Shown here: positions 9,316-17,970 of the stretch, in pieces | Layout: each line of letters starts with the position of its first letter | How positions within the stretch are numbered: position 1 is the stretch's first letter | NCBI RefSeq assembly: GCF_009362785.1 | Contig: NZ_WHNQ01000021.1 | Coordinates: 1-64,000, forward strand | DNA length: 64,000 bases | Direction of reading: 5' to 3' | Source of the DNA: Paraburkholderia atlantica | GTDB lineage: Bacteria > Pseudomonadota > Gammaproteobacteria > Burkholderiales > Burkholderiaceae | Translations under genes and position numbers: made by a program | The notes under the pieces: model-generated | Told to the model about the DNA's origin: nothing | The model's input: the letters and a program-made list of their open reading frames with translations, nothing else | Databases searched by the model: none

Positions 9316-10053
9316 TCATTCGACGTGTTGAAGGAAATCGCGCAGGCGCTGATTCGGCGGATTGTCGAGCAACTGCGCGGGCGGCCCGTCGACGGTGATG
9401 TGGCCGTGTTCCATGAAGATCAGACGCGTGCCGACCTTGCGCGCGAACGTCATTTCATGCGTCACGACGACCATCGTCATGCCCTCTTCCGCCAGCGACT
9501 GCATTACACGCAGCACTTCCTGGCGCAGTTCAGGATCGAGCGCCGAAGTCGGCTCGTCGAACAGCATCAGCTTCGGCTTGACGGCCAGCGCGCGCGCAAT
9601 CGCGACGCGTTGCTGCTGACCACCCGACAACTCGCTTGCATAATGCCCGACGCGGCCCGCCAGGCCCACTTTCGTGAGCAGCTCGTGCGCGAGCGTTTCC
9701 GCGTCGGACTTGCTCATGCCACGCACCTGACGCGGACCGAACGCGACGTTTTCGAGCGCCGTCAGTTGCGGGAACAGGTTGAACTGCTGAAACACCATGC
9801 CCGCTTCGCGGCGAATCTCGCGCACTTTCTTCGAGCCGCCGTGCACGCTGATGCCATCGACGATCAGATCGCCGCCGTCGATATGCTCCAGCGCGTTGAT
9901 ACAACGCAGCAGCGTCGACTTGCCCGAACCCGACGGACCGATCAGCACCACGACTTCGCCCGCGCGAATGTTCAGATCGACGCCGTCCAGCACGGTGGTT
10001 TGCCCGAAGCGTTTCGTGACCTGCTTGAACTGCACCATATCGAGCGCGCTCAT
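9316..10053 (-). CDS. polar amino-acid ABC transporter, ATP-binding subunit
   Basis: A 245-residue ATPase of the GlnQ/HisP type with Walker A GPSGSGKSTLLRC, signature LSGGQQQRVAIARALA, Walker B LMLFDEPTSALDPE and the switch His in VVVTHEM. The start is the ATG that overlaps the permease stop by 4 bp (ATGA); a longer reading frame extends into the permease gene and is not needed. It energises the permease encoded immediately upstream. Coupled translation with the permease fits equal subunit stoichiometry. Confidence 0.94.
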   Translation of the reverse strand: MSALDMVQFKQVTKRFGQTTVLDGVDLNIRAGEVVVLIGPSGSGKSTLLRCINALEHIDGGDLIVDGISVHGGSKKVREIRREAGMVFQQFNLFPQLTALENVAFGPRQVRGMSKSDAETLAHELLTKVGLAGRVGHYASELSGGQQQRVAIARALAVKPKLMLFDEPTSALDPELRQEVLRVMQSLAEEGMTMVVVTHEMTFARKVGTRLIFMEHGHITVDGPPAQLLDNPPNQRLRDFLQHVE

Positions 10054-10706
10054 AGTATCCGCATCCTCTTTTCCATCGTGCGCAGACAGAACGTCAGCAC
10101 ACCGATCATGCACAGATAGATTGCGGCTACGGCCGTCCAGATTTCAACGGCCCGGAAATTCGCCGCCATGATTTCCTGACCCTGACGCGTGAGTTCACCG
10201 ACGCCGATCACGATGAACAGCGACGTATCTTTCAGGCTCACGATGAACTGATTGCCAAGCGCAGGCGTCATGCGGCGAATCGCAACGGGCCCGACGACGA
10301 ACCCGAGCACACGCCACATCGGCATGCCCAGCGCGAGTCCCGCCTCCTTCAATCCGCGTGGCACCGACAGGAACGAGCCGCGCACGATCTCGGCGATGTA
10401 CGCGCCCGAGTTGACGATGATCGAGACGATCGCGGCCGTCAACGCATCGACGCGCACGTTCAACAGCACGGGCAGAGCGAAGTAGATGAACATCACCTGC
10501 ACGACGATCGGCGTGCCGCGCACGAACTCGACGTACGCGAACGCGATCTTCTGCATGAATGCGTTCCCGTAAGCGCGCATCAAGCCGAACAGAAAGCCGA
10601 CCGCCAGCCCTCCCGCAAGACCCGCGATGGTGATGAGCACCGTCAGCTTCGCACCCTGCAATAGTGCCGGTAGCGCATCGACGACGACTGACAGATCGAA
10701 CTGCAT
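10050..10706 (-). CDS. polar amino-acid ABC transporter, permease subunit
   Basis: A 218-residue inner-membrane permease of the HisM/GlnP family with about five hydrophobic segments. The characteristic block AYIAEIVRGSFLSVPRGLKEAGLALGM contains the EAA loop that docks on the ATPase. A single permease gene implies a homodimer. It overlaps the ATPase start by 4 bp and lies 27 bp after the binding-protein gene, within one operon. Confidence 0.93.
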   Translation of the reverse strand: MQFDLSVVVDALPALLQGAKLTVLITIAGLAGGLAVGFLFGLMRAYGNAFMQKIAFAYVEFVRGTPIVVQVMFIYFALPVLLNVRVDALTAAIVSIIVNSGAYIAEIVRGSFLSVPRGLKEAGLALGMPMWRVLGFVVGPVAIRRMTPALGNQFIVSLKDTSLFIVIGVGELTRQGQEIMAANFRAVEIWTAVAAIYLCMIGVLTFCLRTMEKRMRIL

Positions 10707-10733
10707 GACTTGCCTCCCGCAGCCGTTGCGTTA

Positions 10734-11480
10734 TCAGGACTTCGTCGGCTCGACGCCGAACCACTTCTTGTAGATCGCCGCATAGCGGCCGTCAGCCTTG
10801 ATCTTCGCAAGCGCCGCATTGACCTTCGGCACGAGCGGGCTGCCCTTCGGGAAGCCGATGCCGTATTGCTGCGCCATCATCTGCGGACCGACCGCCTTCA
10901 CGTGGCCCTTGCCCGCCGTGTTGACGTAGTAGAGAACGTTCGGCGTGTCGTGCATCGCCGCATCGACGCGTCCTGTCTGCAACTCCAGATACGCGTTGTC
11001 GATGTTCGGGAACTGGCGCAGATCGGTGCCCGCGAAGTGGGCCTTCGCGTAATCCGCCGCCGACGTCCCCGTCTTGATCGCGAGCGACTTGCCCCTCAGG
11101 TCGTCCGGGCCCTTGATCGCGCTGGTGGCCGGGACCATCAGCGTGAAGCCGCTGTCGTAGTAGCCATCGGAGAAATCGATCACTTTCTTGCGCTCGTCCT
11201 TGATCGTGATGCCCGCGAGCGCGACGTCGACGTTATGGGTTTGCAGCGCCGGCAGGATGCCGCTGAAATCCATCGGCTGCAGCTTGTAGTCGAGCTTCAG
11301 GTCCTTCGCGATGGCTTCCCACAGGTCGATGTCGAAGCCGACGTATTTGTCGCCCTGCTTGAATTCGAACGGCACGAACGCCGTGTCGCAGGCGACCAGC
11401 AAGGTCTCGGCCCGCGCGGCATGACCGAGGACGGAAACGGCGACGAGTGCAGCCGCGGCGAGCTTTGCTACGAGTTTCAT
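10734..11480 (-). CDS. amino-acid ABC transporter substrate-binding protein
   Basis: A 248-residue periplasmic binding protein. A classical signal peptide (MKLVAKLAAAALVAVSVLG, cleavage after ARA) is followed by the bacterial extracellular solute-binding family 3 fold: VACDTAFVPFEFKQGDKYVG, GFDIDLWEAIAKDLKLDY, AGITIKDERKKVIDFSDGYY and GKSLAIKTGTSAADYAK. The conserved Arg/Asp contacts of the family indicate an alpha-amino-acid-like ligand, but the exact ligand cannot be read from sequence. It is the first gene of the operon and lies downstream of the three palindromes. Confidence 0.93.
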   Translation of the reverse strand: MKLVAKLAAAALVAVSVLGHAARAETLLVACDTAFVPFEFKQGDKYVGFDIDLWEAIAKDLKLDYKLQPMDFSGILPALQTHNVDVALAGITIKDERKKVIDFSDGYYDSGFTLMVPATSAIKGPDDLRGKSLAIKTGTSAADYAKAHFAGTDLRQFPNIDNAYLELQTGRVDAAMHDTPNVLYYVNTAGKGHVKAVGPQMMAQQYGIGFPKGSPLVPKVNAALAKIKADGRYAAIYKKWFGVEPTKS

Positions 11481-11884
11481 GACGACCTCTTCGAGGTGGG
11501 GTTGAGGAACGACAGCAAATCGATTTGCGCTGAGTATCTTCGTGCAAATTTATTTGCGCAATAGGGTGGCGCGCAAATATGCTTGCAAAGCGGGTATACC
11601 CCGATACGAGATGTCCGACGGAAGACGCGGGGAGCCGAGGCATGTCTTTGCGCCGAGGCGCATTTGCCCGACGCAATAGGGCATGCGGGATGCTGCGAAT
11701 CCTCTGGGGCTTAACGGCTTTCGCGCGCGGCGTGTGTCGCCATTGAAAGTCGATTGCAAGGGAAAAATCTTCACGCGCGACGGAATAACGGTCGATCGAT
11801 CGCGTTAGCCCTTGTGTTGCAGATGGCAGCCTGATGATCGGAGCGCGACTCGGTGTCCGACCCGGCTTGCCCCGCGCTACTGGA
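11481..11884. other. intergenic region between ABC operon and cytochrome b gene
   Basis: This stretch separates two divergent transcription units. Its left part carries the three palindromes described separately. The rest shows no convincing gene; short reading frames here have no recognisable domain. Both promoters must lie here, but no consensus -35/-10 pair stands out. Confidence 0.5.
11515..11586. promoter_or_regulatory. three 14-bp palindromic operators with 29-bp spacing
   Basis: Three copies of a GCAAAT-NN-ATTTGC palindrome lie in front of the ABC operon. They are GCAAATCGATTTGC (11515-11528, perfect), GCAAATTTATTTGC (11544-11557, perfect) and GCAAATATGCTTGC (11573-11586, one arm degenerate). 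Successive copies start exactly 29 bp apart. They sit 35-106 bp before the binding-protein start codon, where a repressor or activator of that operon would act. The RpiR protein encoded at the end of the operon is the obvious candidate. The repeats are seen directly; the regulator is inferred. Confidence 0.7.
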
Positions 11885-12505
11885 ATGAATGCCACCGAAT
11901 CTGGAGTGATTTTGAGTCACAACATGGTTCAACCCGGTTGGGTACGGATCACACACTGGGTCAATGCTGTCGCGGTCGTGCTGATGGTCATGAGCGGCTG
12001 GCAGATTTACGATGCGTCGCCAATCTTTCCAGCCATTCAGTTTCCACCTTCGATCACACTTGGCGGTTGGCTCGCCGGAGCACTGCTATGGCATTTCGCC
12101 GTGATGTGGCTGCTGGTCGCCAATTTCCTGGTGTATCTCGCGCTGAATCTGGCGTCCGGACGCTTTCGACGCAAGCTGCTGCCCGTCAGGCCGAAACAGC
12201 TGGCCGCCGATCTGGTCGCCGCGCTGCGCGGGCGCCTGAAACACGACGACATCGCCCACTACAACTCGGTGCAGAAGCTCGCTTGTCTCGTCGTGATCGC
12301 CGACATCGTGCTGATCGTGTTGTCGGGGCTCGTCATATGGAAGTCGGTGCAGTTCCCGCTGCTGCGCACGCTGATGGGCGGATATGACAATGCGCGCGTC
12401 GTGCACTTCGTATGCATGAGCGTACTGGTGGCGTTTTTCATCGTTCACGTCGCGATGGTCGCGCTCGTGCCGCGCTCGTTACTGCTGATGATACGGGGAC
12501 GGTAA
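11885..12505 (+). CDS. cytochrome b561-type membrane protein
   Basis: A four-helix diheme cytochrome b, 206 residues from the chosen ATG (an in-frame ATG 51 bp upstream is possible but adds a non-conserved leader). Candidate axial His residues are seen in RITHWVNAVAV, LLWHFAVMWLL, ARVVHFVCMSV and FFIVHVAMV. Such proteins (Ni/Fe-hydrogenase/thiosulfate-reductase cytochrome b family) pass electrons between quinones and a periplasmic partner. The partner is almost certainly the molybdenum oxidoreductase encoded 3 bp downstream. Confidence 0.85.
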   Translation: MNATESGVILSHNMVQPGWVRITHWVNAVAVVLMVMSGWQIYDASPIFPAIQFPPSITLGGWLAGALLWHFAVMWLLVANFLVYLALNLASGRFRRKLLPVRPKQLAADLVAALRGRLKHDDIAHYNSVQKLACLVVIADIVLIVLSGLVIWKSVQFPLLRTLMGGYDNARVVHFVCMSVLVAFFIVHVAMVALVPRSLLLMIRGR

Positions 12506-12508
12506 ATC

Positions 12509-13303
12509 ATGACGATCCGAAAACGCACCGCGCAAAGAGGCACTTTTCTCGCGACGCATGGCGAATCGATCATCCATGACGCACAGCGCGAACTCAAATC
12601 GCCCGCGCGCCGCCTGTTCGGCCGGCGGCTGCTGACGCTGGGCGGCGTCGCGATGCTGTCCGGTTGCGATCTGATCAACGACAAATCGGTGGACACCGCG
12701 CTGCGCCGCATCTCATTCTTCAACGACCGCGTGCAGGCGCTGCTGTTCGATCCGAACAAGCTGGCGCCCACGTATCCCGAGTCGATGATCACGCGGCCGT
12801 TTCCGTTCAACGCGTTCTATGAGATCGACGATGTACCCGAGATCGATGCCGCGACCTACCGTCTGCAGGTCAACGGTCTCGCGCACGGCAAGCGCACCTG
12901 GTCGCTCGACGAACTGCACGCGCTGCCGCAGGAAAGCCAGATCACGCGTCTTGTCTGCGTCGAAGGATGGAGCGCGATCGGCCGCTGGGGCGGCGTGCGC
13001 TTTTCCGAATTCCTGCGTCGCGCGGGGGCGGACACGAGCGCGAAGTACGTGTCGCTGCATTGCGCGGACTACAACTACTGGACCAGCATCGACATGCCCA
13101 CAGCGCTCCACCCGCAGACGCTGCTCACGCTGACTTACGACGGTGACGTGCTGCCCCCGAAGTATGGCTTCCCGATGAAGCTGCGCGTGCCGACCAAGCT
13201 CGGCTTCAAGAATCCCAAGCATATCGTCGCTATCGAAATCACGAACCGGTATCCGGGCGGCTATTGGGAGAACCAGGGCTACAACTGGTTCAGCGGCTCG
13301 TGA
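12509..13303 (+). CDS. molybdopterin-dependent oxidoreductase, sulfite-oxidase fold, Tat lipoprotein
   Basis: A 264-residue sulfite-oxidase-family protein. The signal contains a twin arginine (FGRRLLTLGG, Arg39-Arg40) and ends in MLSGC53, a lipobox, so the mature protein would be exported folded and lipid-anchored. The molybdenum ligand is Cys150 in ITRLVCVEGWSAIGRWGG. The LRVPTKLGFKNPKHIVAIE segment near the C-terminus is typical of the YedY/MsrP-like group. It starts 3 bp after the cytochrome b gene, which would replace MsrQ as electron donor. The substrate is unknown; methionine sulfoxide or sulfite chemistry is possible but unproven. Confidence 0.87.
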   Translation: MTIRKRTAQRGTFLATHGESIIHDAQRELKSPARRLFGRRLLTLGGVAMLSGCDLINDKSVDTALRRISFFNDRVQALLFDPNKLAPTYPESMITRPFPFNAFYEIDDVPEIDAATYRLQVNGLAHGKRTWSLDELHALPQESQITRLVCVEGWSAIGRWGGVRFSEFLRRAGADTSAKYVSLHCADYNYWTSIDMPTALHPQTLLTLTYDGDVLPPKYGFPMKLRVPTKLGFKNPKHIVAIEITNRYPGGYWENQGYNWFSGS

Positions 13304-13352
13304 GGCAATGATGTCTTTCCCCGATCCTTCAACCATCCAGTTGGGAGCTGCT

Positions 13353-13967
13353 ATGACATTCCGTATCCAACTTGGCGCAGCCTTGATGGCTGCTGCGTTC
13401 GCGAACGCTGCTTTCGCGCAGGCGCCCGCCACGACGCCCACGCGCATCCGTGGCGAAATCGTGTCGCAAAACGGTGACACGCTCAAGATCCATCGCCGCA
13501 GCGGCGATACTGTGTCGGTCGATGTGAAGCCGGATGTGCGCGTTTCGGCTGTGAAAACGATGCAGTTGTCGGATATCAAGCCGGGTACGTTTATTGGCAC
13601 GGCTGCAACCACCGGCACCGACGGCAAGCTGACAGCAACGGAAGTGGTGGTGTTCCCCGAGTCCGCGCGCGGCACGGGTGAAGGGCATTACGCGTGGGAC
13701 CTGGGCCCGAAGAGCTCGATGACCAACGCGAACGTCGACTCCGTCGTGCAGAGCACTAACGGCCGCGACCTGAAGCTGTCGTACAAGGGCGGCAGCAATG
13801 TGGTGACGGTGCCGCCAAACGTGCCCATCGTCACGTTCACGCCCGCGGAGCACAGCGATCTTACGACCGGCAAGAAGGTGTTCATTGTCGCAACGCCCGC
13901 GTCGCAGGGAAGTTACGTTGCGCAACGTGTCGTGGTCGAAAAGGACGGCGTGGTACCGCCGATGTGA
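13353..13967 (+). CDS. exported protein of unknown function (OB-like repeats)
   Basis: A 204-residue protein whose start is the ATG preceded by GGGAG; an in-frame ATG 45 bp upstream lacks such a site. It has a clean signal peptide (LGAALMAAAFANAAFA|QAP). The mature part is rich in beta-strand pattern: RIRGEIVSQNGDTLKIHRRSGDTVSVDVKPDV is followed by a second similar unit (DSVVQSTNGRDLKLSYKGGSNVVTVPP). This resembles DUF5666-like periplasmic proteins. It lies 50 bp after the molybdenum oxidoreductase gene, so it is probably co-expressed, perhaps as a periplasmic accessory. No function is assigned. Confidence 0.75.
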   Translation: MTFRIQLGAALMAAAFANAAFAQAPATTPTRIRGEIVSQNGDTLKIHRRSGDTVSVDVKPDVRVSAVKTMQLSDIKPGTFIGTAATTGTDGKLTATEVVVFPESARGTGEGHYAWDLGPKSSMTNANVDSVVQSTNGRDLKLSYKGGSNVVTVPPNVPIVTFTPAEHSDLTTGKKVFIVATPASQGSYVAQRVVVEKDGVVPPM

Positions 13968-14182
13968 ACGCTGATTTTCGGCTCGGAGAGCGCCACGCAC
14001 GGCTCATGGGTTGACGTGGCGCGTGCCGACTGCGTTCGCATACGCAACCAGAATGATCTCACTGGCGTGGCGCCAACAGGCGACGACCTTCACCGTCCGG
14101 CAAGACCCTGGCTCGCCTGAAGCCGCCACGCGCCGATGAGCGAGCGATCTCCGAATTTCCATACCCCACTCACGATATTTAC

Positions 14183-14211
14183 TTGACATCTAAACTATCA
14201 AAACCTAAATT
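14183..14211 (+). promoter_or_regulatory. predicted sigma-70 promoter of the aminobenzoyl-CoA operon
   Basis: TTGACA (14183-14188) is followed after 17 bp by TAAATT (14206-14211). The -35 is a full consensus match and the -10 matches at four of six positions. The region is conspicuously AT-rich against its surroundings and ends 34 bp before the first start codon. Two similar units, TCTAAAC and CCTAAAT, fall inside it and might form part of a MarR site. Confidence 0.65.
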
Positions 14212-14245
14212 AATCTGACCGCGGAGTTCATTTTGGGGAACCAGC

Positions 14246-16630
14246 ATGCGCATAGTCTGTATCGGGGGCGGTCCGGCCGGTTTGTACTTCGGTCTGTTGA
14301 TGAAAAAACGCAACCCCGGCCATGAAGTCACGGTGATCGAGCGCAACCGCCCCTATGACACCTTCGGCTGGGGCGTCGTGTTCTCCGACCAGACGCTCGG
14401 CAATCTGCGCGCCGCCGACGCCCCGAGCGCCGAGGCGATTCTCGACGCGTTCAATCACTGGGACGACATCGAGATCCACTTCCGCGGCCGCAGCGTGCGC
14501 TCGTCGGGCCACGGCTTTTGCGGCATCGGTCGCAAACGCCTGCTGAATATCCTGCAGGCGCGTTGCGAAGAACTCGGCGTGAAGCTCGTGTTCGAAACCC
14601 AGGTCGTCGACGACAGCGCATACGACGCGGACCTGATCATCGCGAGCGACGGCCTGAACAGCGCCGTGCGCCAGAAATACGCGCATACCTATCAGCCCGA
14701 CATCGACGTGCGCGACTGCCGCTTCGTGTGGCTCGGCACGAAGAAGCTGTTCGACGCGTTCACGTTCGCGTTCGAGGAAACCGAATTCGGCTGGTTCCAG
14801 GCGCATGCCTACCGCTTCGACGATCAAACCTCGACGTTCATCGTCGAAACCCCGGAACGCGTATGGCGGGCCGCCGGTCTCGACGAAATGAGCAAGGAAG
14901 ACAGCATCGCGTTCTGCGAAAAGCTGTTCGCGAAGTATCTCGACGGCCATGCGCTGATGTCGAACGCGGCGCATCTGCGCGGCTCGTCGCAATGGGTCCG
15001 TTTTCCGCGCGTCGTCAACAAGGAGTGGGTGCATTGGCGCAGCAACGCGAACGGAACACGAACGCCGATCGTGCTGATGGGCGACGCCGCGCATACCGCG
15101 CACTTCTCGATCGGCTCGGGCACCAAGCTCGCGCTCGAAGACGCGATCGAACTCGCGAACAGCATCCGCGCGCATCCGGGTTCGCATCCGGACGACCTGG
15201 CCGCAGCGTTGAAGCATTACACCGAGGTGCGCAGCATCGACGTGCTGCGCATCCAGAACGCCGCGCGCAATTCGACCGAATGGTTCGAGCACGTCGATCG
15301 CTATACGTCGTTCGAGCCGGAACAGTTCGCGTATTCGCTGCTCACGCGCTCGCAGCGCATCTCGCACGAGAACCTGCGCGAGCGCGATGCGCGGTATCTG
15401 TCCGGCTTCGAAGACTGGCTCGCGAAGCGCGCGGGCGTGGAGCGCGCGGCGGACAAACATTCGATTCCGCCGATGTTCACGCCCTTCAAGGTGCGCGGCG
15501 TCACGCTGAAAAATCGCGTGATGGTGTCGCCGATGGCGCAGTACTCGGCGGTAGACGGCGTGGCCGGCGACTATCACCTGATGCATCTCGGCGCGCGCGC
15601 AATGGGCGGCGCCGCGCTCGTGATGACCGAGATGACCTGCGTGTCGCCCGAAGCGCGCATCACGCCGGGATGCCCGGGCATGTACGCGCCCGAGCATCTG
15701 GCCGCGTGGAAACGCATCGTCGATCTGGTGCATCTGCAATCGGATGCGAAGATCGGCATCCAGCTCGGCCACTCGGGCGCGAAGGGTTCGACGCGCGTCG
15801 CGTGGGAAGGCATCGACCAGCCACTCGACGACGGCAACTGGCCACTCGTCTCGGCGTCGCCGCAGCAGTATCTGCGCGGCATCAGCCAGCATTCGCGCGC
15901 AGCCACGCATGACGAGCTGCGCGCAATCGAGCAGCAGTTCGTGAAGGCGACGCGCATGTCGATCGAAGCAGGTTTCGATTGGCTCGAATTGCACTGCGCG
16001 CACGGCTATTTCCTGTCGAGCTTCCTGTCGCCGCTGACGAATCACCGTACCGACGAATACGGCGGCTCGCTCGAAAACCGTCTGCGTTATCCGCTGCAGG
16101 TATTCAGCGCGATCCGCGCGGTGTGGCCGCAAGACAAGCCGATCTCGGTGCGGATTTCCGCACACGACTGGGTCGAAGGCGGCAACACGCCGGACGACGC
16201 CGTGAAGATCGCGCAAGCGTTCAAGGCGGCCGGCGCGGACATGATCGACGTATCGTCGGGCCAGGTCAGCAAGGAAGAAAAGCCCGTGTTCGGCCGCATG
16301 TTCCAGACGCCGTTCGCCGATCGCGTGCGCAACGAAGCCGGCATCGCGACGATCGCGGTCGGCGCGATTTCCGAAGCGGACCACGTGAACAGCATCATCG
16401 CCGCGGGTCGCGCGGACCTGTGCGCGATCGCGCGTCCGCATCTGGCGAATCCGTCGTGGACCTTGAATGAAGCGGCGAAGATCGGCTACCTCGACATCGC
16501 GTGGCCGAAGCCCTACACCGCCGCGAAGCTGCAGCTCGAACGCAACCTCGAACGCGAGCGCGCGCAAGCCATCGCCAACGCCGGCCTGACGGCGCAACAA
16601 CGCGCGCAACGCGCCGAAGGAACCGTGTGA
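14246..16630 (+). CDS. 2-aminobenzoyl-CoA (anthraniloyl/salicylyl-CoA) monooxygenase-reductase fusion
   Basis: A 794-residue fusion of two flavoenzymes. Residues 1 to about 395 form an aromatic hydroxylase with the FAD motif IVCIGGGPAGLYFG and the second flavin motif GDAAHTAHFSIGSGTKLALED. From about 410 to 770 it is an Old Yellow Enzyme/NADH:flavin oxidoreductase (TPFKVRGVTLKNRVMVSPMA, HCAHGYFLSSFLSPLTNHR, EYGGSLENR). This architecture is that of the bifunctional enzyme, studied in Azoarcus evansii, that hydroxylates and then reduces 2-aminobenzoyl-CoA without ring cleavage, giving a non-aromatic 2-amino-5-oxocyclohexenyl-CoA. Databases also call it salicylyl-CoA 5-hydroxylase/oxidoreductase. 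It is the first gene of the operon; its stop overlaps the next start (GTGA). Confidence 0.92.
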   Translation: MRIVCIGGGPAGLYFGLLMKKRNPGHEVTVIERNRPYDTFGWGVVFSDQTLGNLRAADAPSAEAILDAFNHWDDIEIHFRGRSVRSSGHGFCGIGRKRLLNILQARCEELGVKLVFETQVVDDSAYDADLIIASDGLNSAVRQKYAHTYQPDIDVRDCRFVWLGTKKLFDAFTFAFEETEFGWFQAHAYRFDDQTSTFIVETPERVWRAAGLDEMSKEDSIAFCEKLFAKYLDGHALMSNAAHLRGSSQWVRFPRVVNKEWVHWRSNANGTRTPIVLMGDAAHTAHFSIGSGTKLALEDAIELANSIRAHPGSHPDDLAAALKHYTEVRSIDVLRIQNAARNSTEWFEHVDRYTSFEPEQFAYSLLTRSQRISHENLRERDARYLSGFEDWLAKRAGVERAADKHSIPPMFTPFKVRGVTLKNRVMVSPMAQYSAVDGVAGDYHLMHLGARAMGGAALVMTEMTCVSPEARITPGCPGMYAPEHLAAWKRIVDLVHLQSDAKIGIQLGHSGAKGSTRVAWEGIDQPLDDGNWPLVSASPQQYLRGISQHSRAATHDELRAIEQQFVKATRMSIEAGFDWLELHCAHGYFLSSFLSPLTNHRTDEYGGSLENRLRYPLQVFSAIRAVWPQDKPISVRISAHDWVEGGNTPDDAVKIAQAFKAAGADMIDVSSGQVSKEEKPVFGRMFQTPFADRVRNEAGIATIAVGAISEADHVNSIIAAGRADLCAIARPHLANPSWTLNEAAKIGYLDIAWPKPYTAAKLQLERNLERERAQAIANAGLTAQQRAQRAEGTV

Positions 16631-17400
16631 ACACGTCAGACACCTCTCTCGCCGGACAACACGCTGCCGTCACCGGCGGCGGCAGCGGCATCGGCGCGGC
16701 CATCGCGCAGGCGCTGCTGCGCGCCGGCGCGCGCGTCACGCTGATGGGCCGCAACGCACAACGCCTCGAAACGCAGCGCGAACAATGCGCGACGCTCGGC
16801 GATGTCGCGTGTATCAGCGTGGACGTCACGCGAGAAGATTCGGTCGCGCGCGCATTCGACCAGGCGGGCGCCGTCGATATCCTCGTCAACAACGCAGGCC
16901 AGGCGCAAGCCGCGCCGTTCACACACACCGATATCGCACTGTGGCAACGCATGCTCGACGTGAATCTGACCGGCGTGTTTCTCGGCACCCGCGCCGTACT
17001 GCCGGGCATGCTCGAGCGTGGCTATGGCCGCATCGTCAACGTCGCGAGCACCGCGGGGCAGATCGGCTATCCGTACGTCGCCGCGTATTGCGCCGCGAAG
17101 CATGGCGTGATCGGTCTCACGCGTTCGCTCGCGCTCGAAACCGCGACGCGCGGCATCACCGTCAACGCGGTGTGCCCCGGCTACACCGAAACCGAGCTAC
17201 TGCATGCGTCGCTCGAACAGATCACGAGCAAGACCTCGCGCACCGAAGCTGATGCGCGCGAAACGCTGCTGCGCTCGAATCCGCAGCGACGCTTCGTGAG
17301 TCCGGAACAGGTCGCGAACGCGGTATTGTGGCTGTGTCGCCCCGGCTCGGATGCGATCACCGGGCAATCCATTTCCATTTCGGGTGGGGAAGTAACGTGA
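16627..17400 (+). CDS. SDR oxidoreductase, 3-hydroxyacyl-CoA dehydrogenase-like
   Basis: A 257-residue classical short-chain dehydrogenase. A GTG start overlaps the previous stop by 4 bp; longer frames run into that gene and are rejected. Cofactor motif TGGGSGIG (16-23), NNAG (88-91), Ser141, Tyr154 and Lys158 (YCAAK) form a complete active site. In the operon it would oxidise or reduce the hydroxy/oxo group formed during beta-oxidation-like processing of the dearomatised ring. NAD versus NADP preference is not decided here. Confidence 0.9.
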   Translation: MNTSDTSLAGQHAAVTGGGSGIGAAIAQALLRAGARVTLMGRNAQRLETQREQCATLGDVACISVDVTREDSVARAFDQAGAVDILVNNAGQAQAAPFTHTDIALWQRMLDVNLTGVFLGTRAVLPGMLERGYGRIVNVASTAGQIGYPYVAAYCAAKHGVIGLTRSLALETATRGITVNAVCPGYTETELLHASLEQITSKTSRTEADARETLLRSNPQRRFVSPEQVANAVLWLCRPGSDAITGQSISISGGEVT

Positions 17401-17951
17401 GCAAATCAACGCAAGCAAAAAAGTCGCCGCCGGATGCAAAGCCGTCGCGCAAAGGCGTCGCCCAACCCGCGGAGAATGTCGTGGACCTCGAAATGAGCAC
17501 CGGTGCGGACAGCCACATGGGCCTGCGTCTGTGGCTGCGCATGCTGACCACCACCAACCTCGTGCAGGCCGAATTGCGCAAACGTCTGCGCGCCGAATTC
17601 GACACCACGTTGCCGCGTTTCGATCTGATGGCGCAACTCGAACGACATCCGGAAGGCCTGAAAATGACCGAGCTGTCGCGTCGTTTGATGGTGACGGGCG
17701 GCAATGTCACCGGCATCACCGATCAGCTCGAAAAAGAGGGGCTGGTCACGCGCGATACCGACCCGAACGACCGCCGCTCGATCAGCGTGTGCCTGACGCC
17801 CGCTGGCCGCAAGGCGTTCGACAAAATGGCCGTCGCCCACGAGCAATGGGTCGTCGAAATGTTCGGCGGCCTGAGCCTCGACGAAAAGATGAAGACCCAT
17901 CAGGACCTCGGCAAACTCAAGCGGCATCTGCTCGACAGCCTGAAAGGCTGA
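17397..17951 (+). CDS. MarR-family regulator of the operon
   Basis: A 184-residue MarR protein started at a GTG that overlaps the SDR stop by 4 bp. A charged leader of about 40 residues precedes the winged helix (KMTELSRRLMVTGGNVTGITDQLEKEGLVTRDTDPNDRRS), with the DxDRRS wing typical of the family. A repressor embedded in a catabolic operon and translated by coupling suggests feedback control, probably released by an aryl-CoA ligand as in other MarR regulators of CoA-dependent aromatic pathways. That ligand assignment is inference. Confidence 0.9.
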   Translation: MSKSTQAKKSPPDAKPSRKGVAQPAENVVDLEMSTGADSHMGLRLWLRMLTTTNLVQAELRKRLRAEFDTTLPRFDLMAQLERHPEGLKMTELSRRLMVTGGNVTGITDQLEKEGLVTRDTDPNDRRSISVCLTPAGRKAFDKMAVAHEQWVVEMFGGLSLDEKMKTHQDLGKLKRHLLDSLKG

Positions 17952-17970
17952 CTTCGCACCGGAGGAATAC

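Noticed and set aside
14228..16609. 793-residue open frame antisense to the monooxygenase-reductase gene
   Set aside because: Composition is Arg/His-rich with no domain. It mirrors a gene with clear FAD and Old Yellow Enzyme motifs and is a by-product of high GC at third positions.
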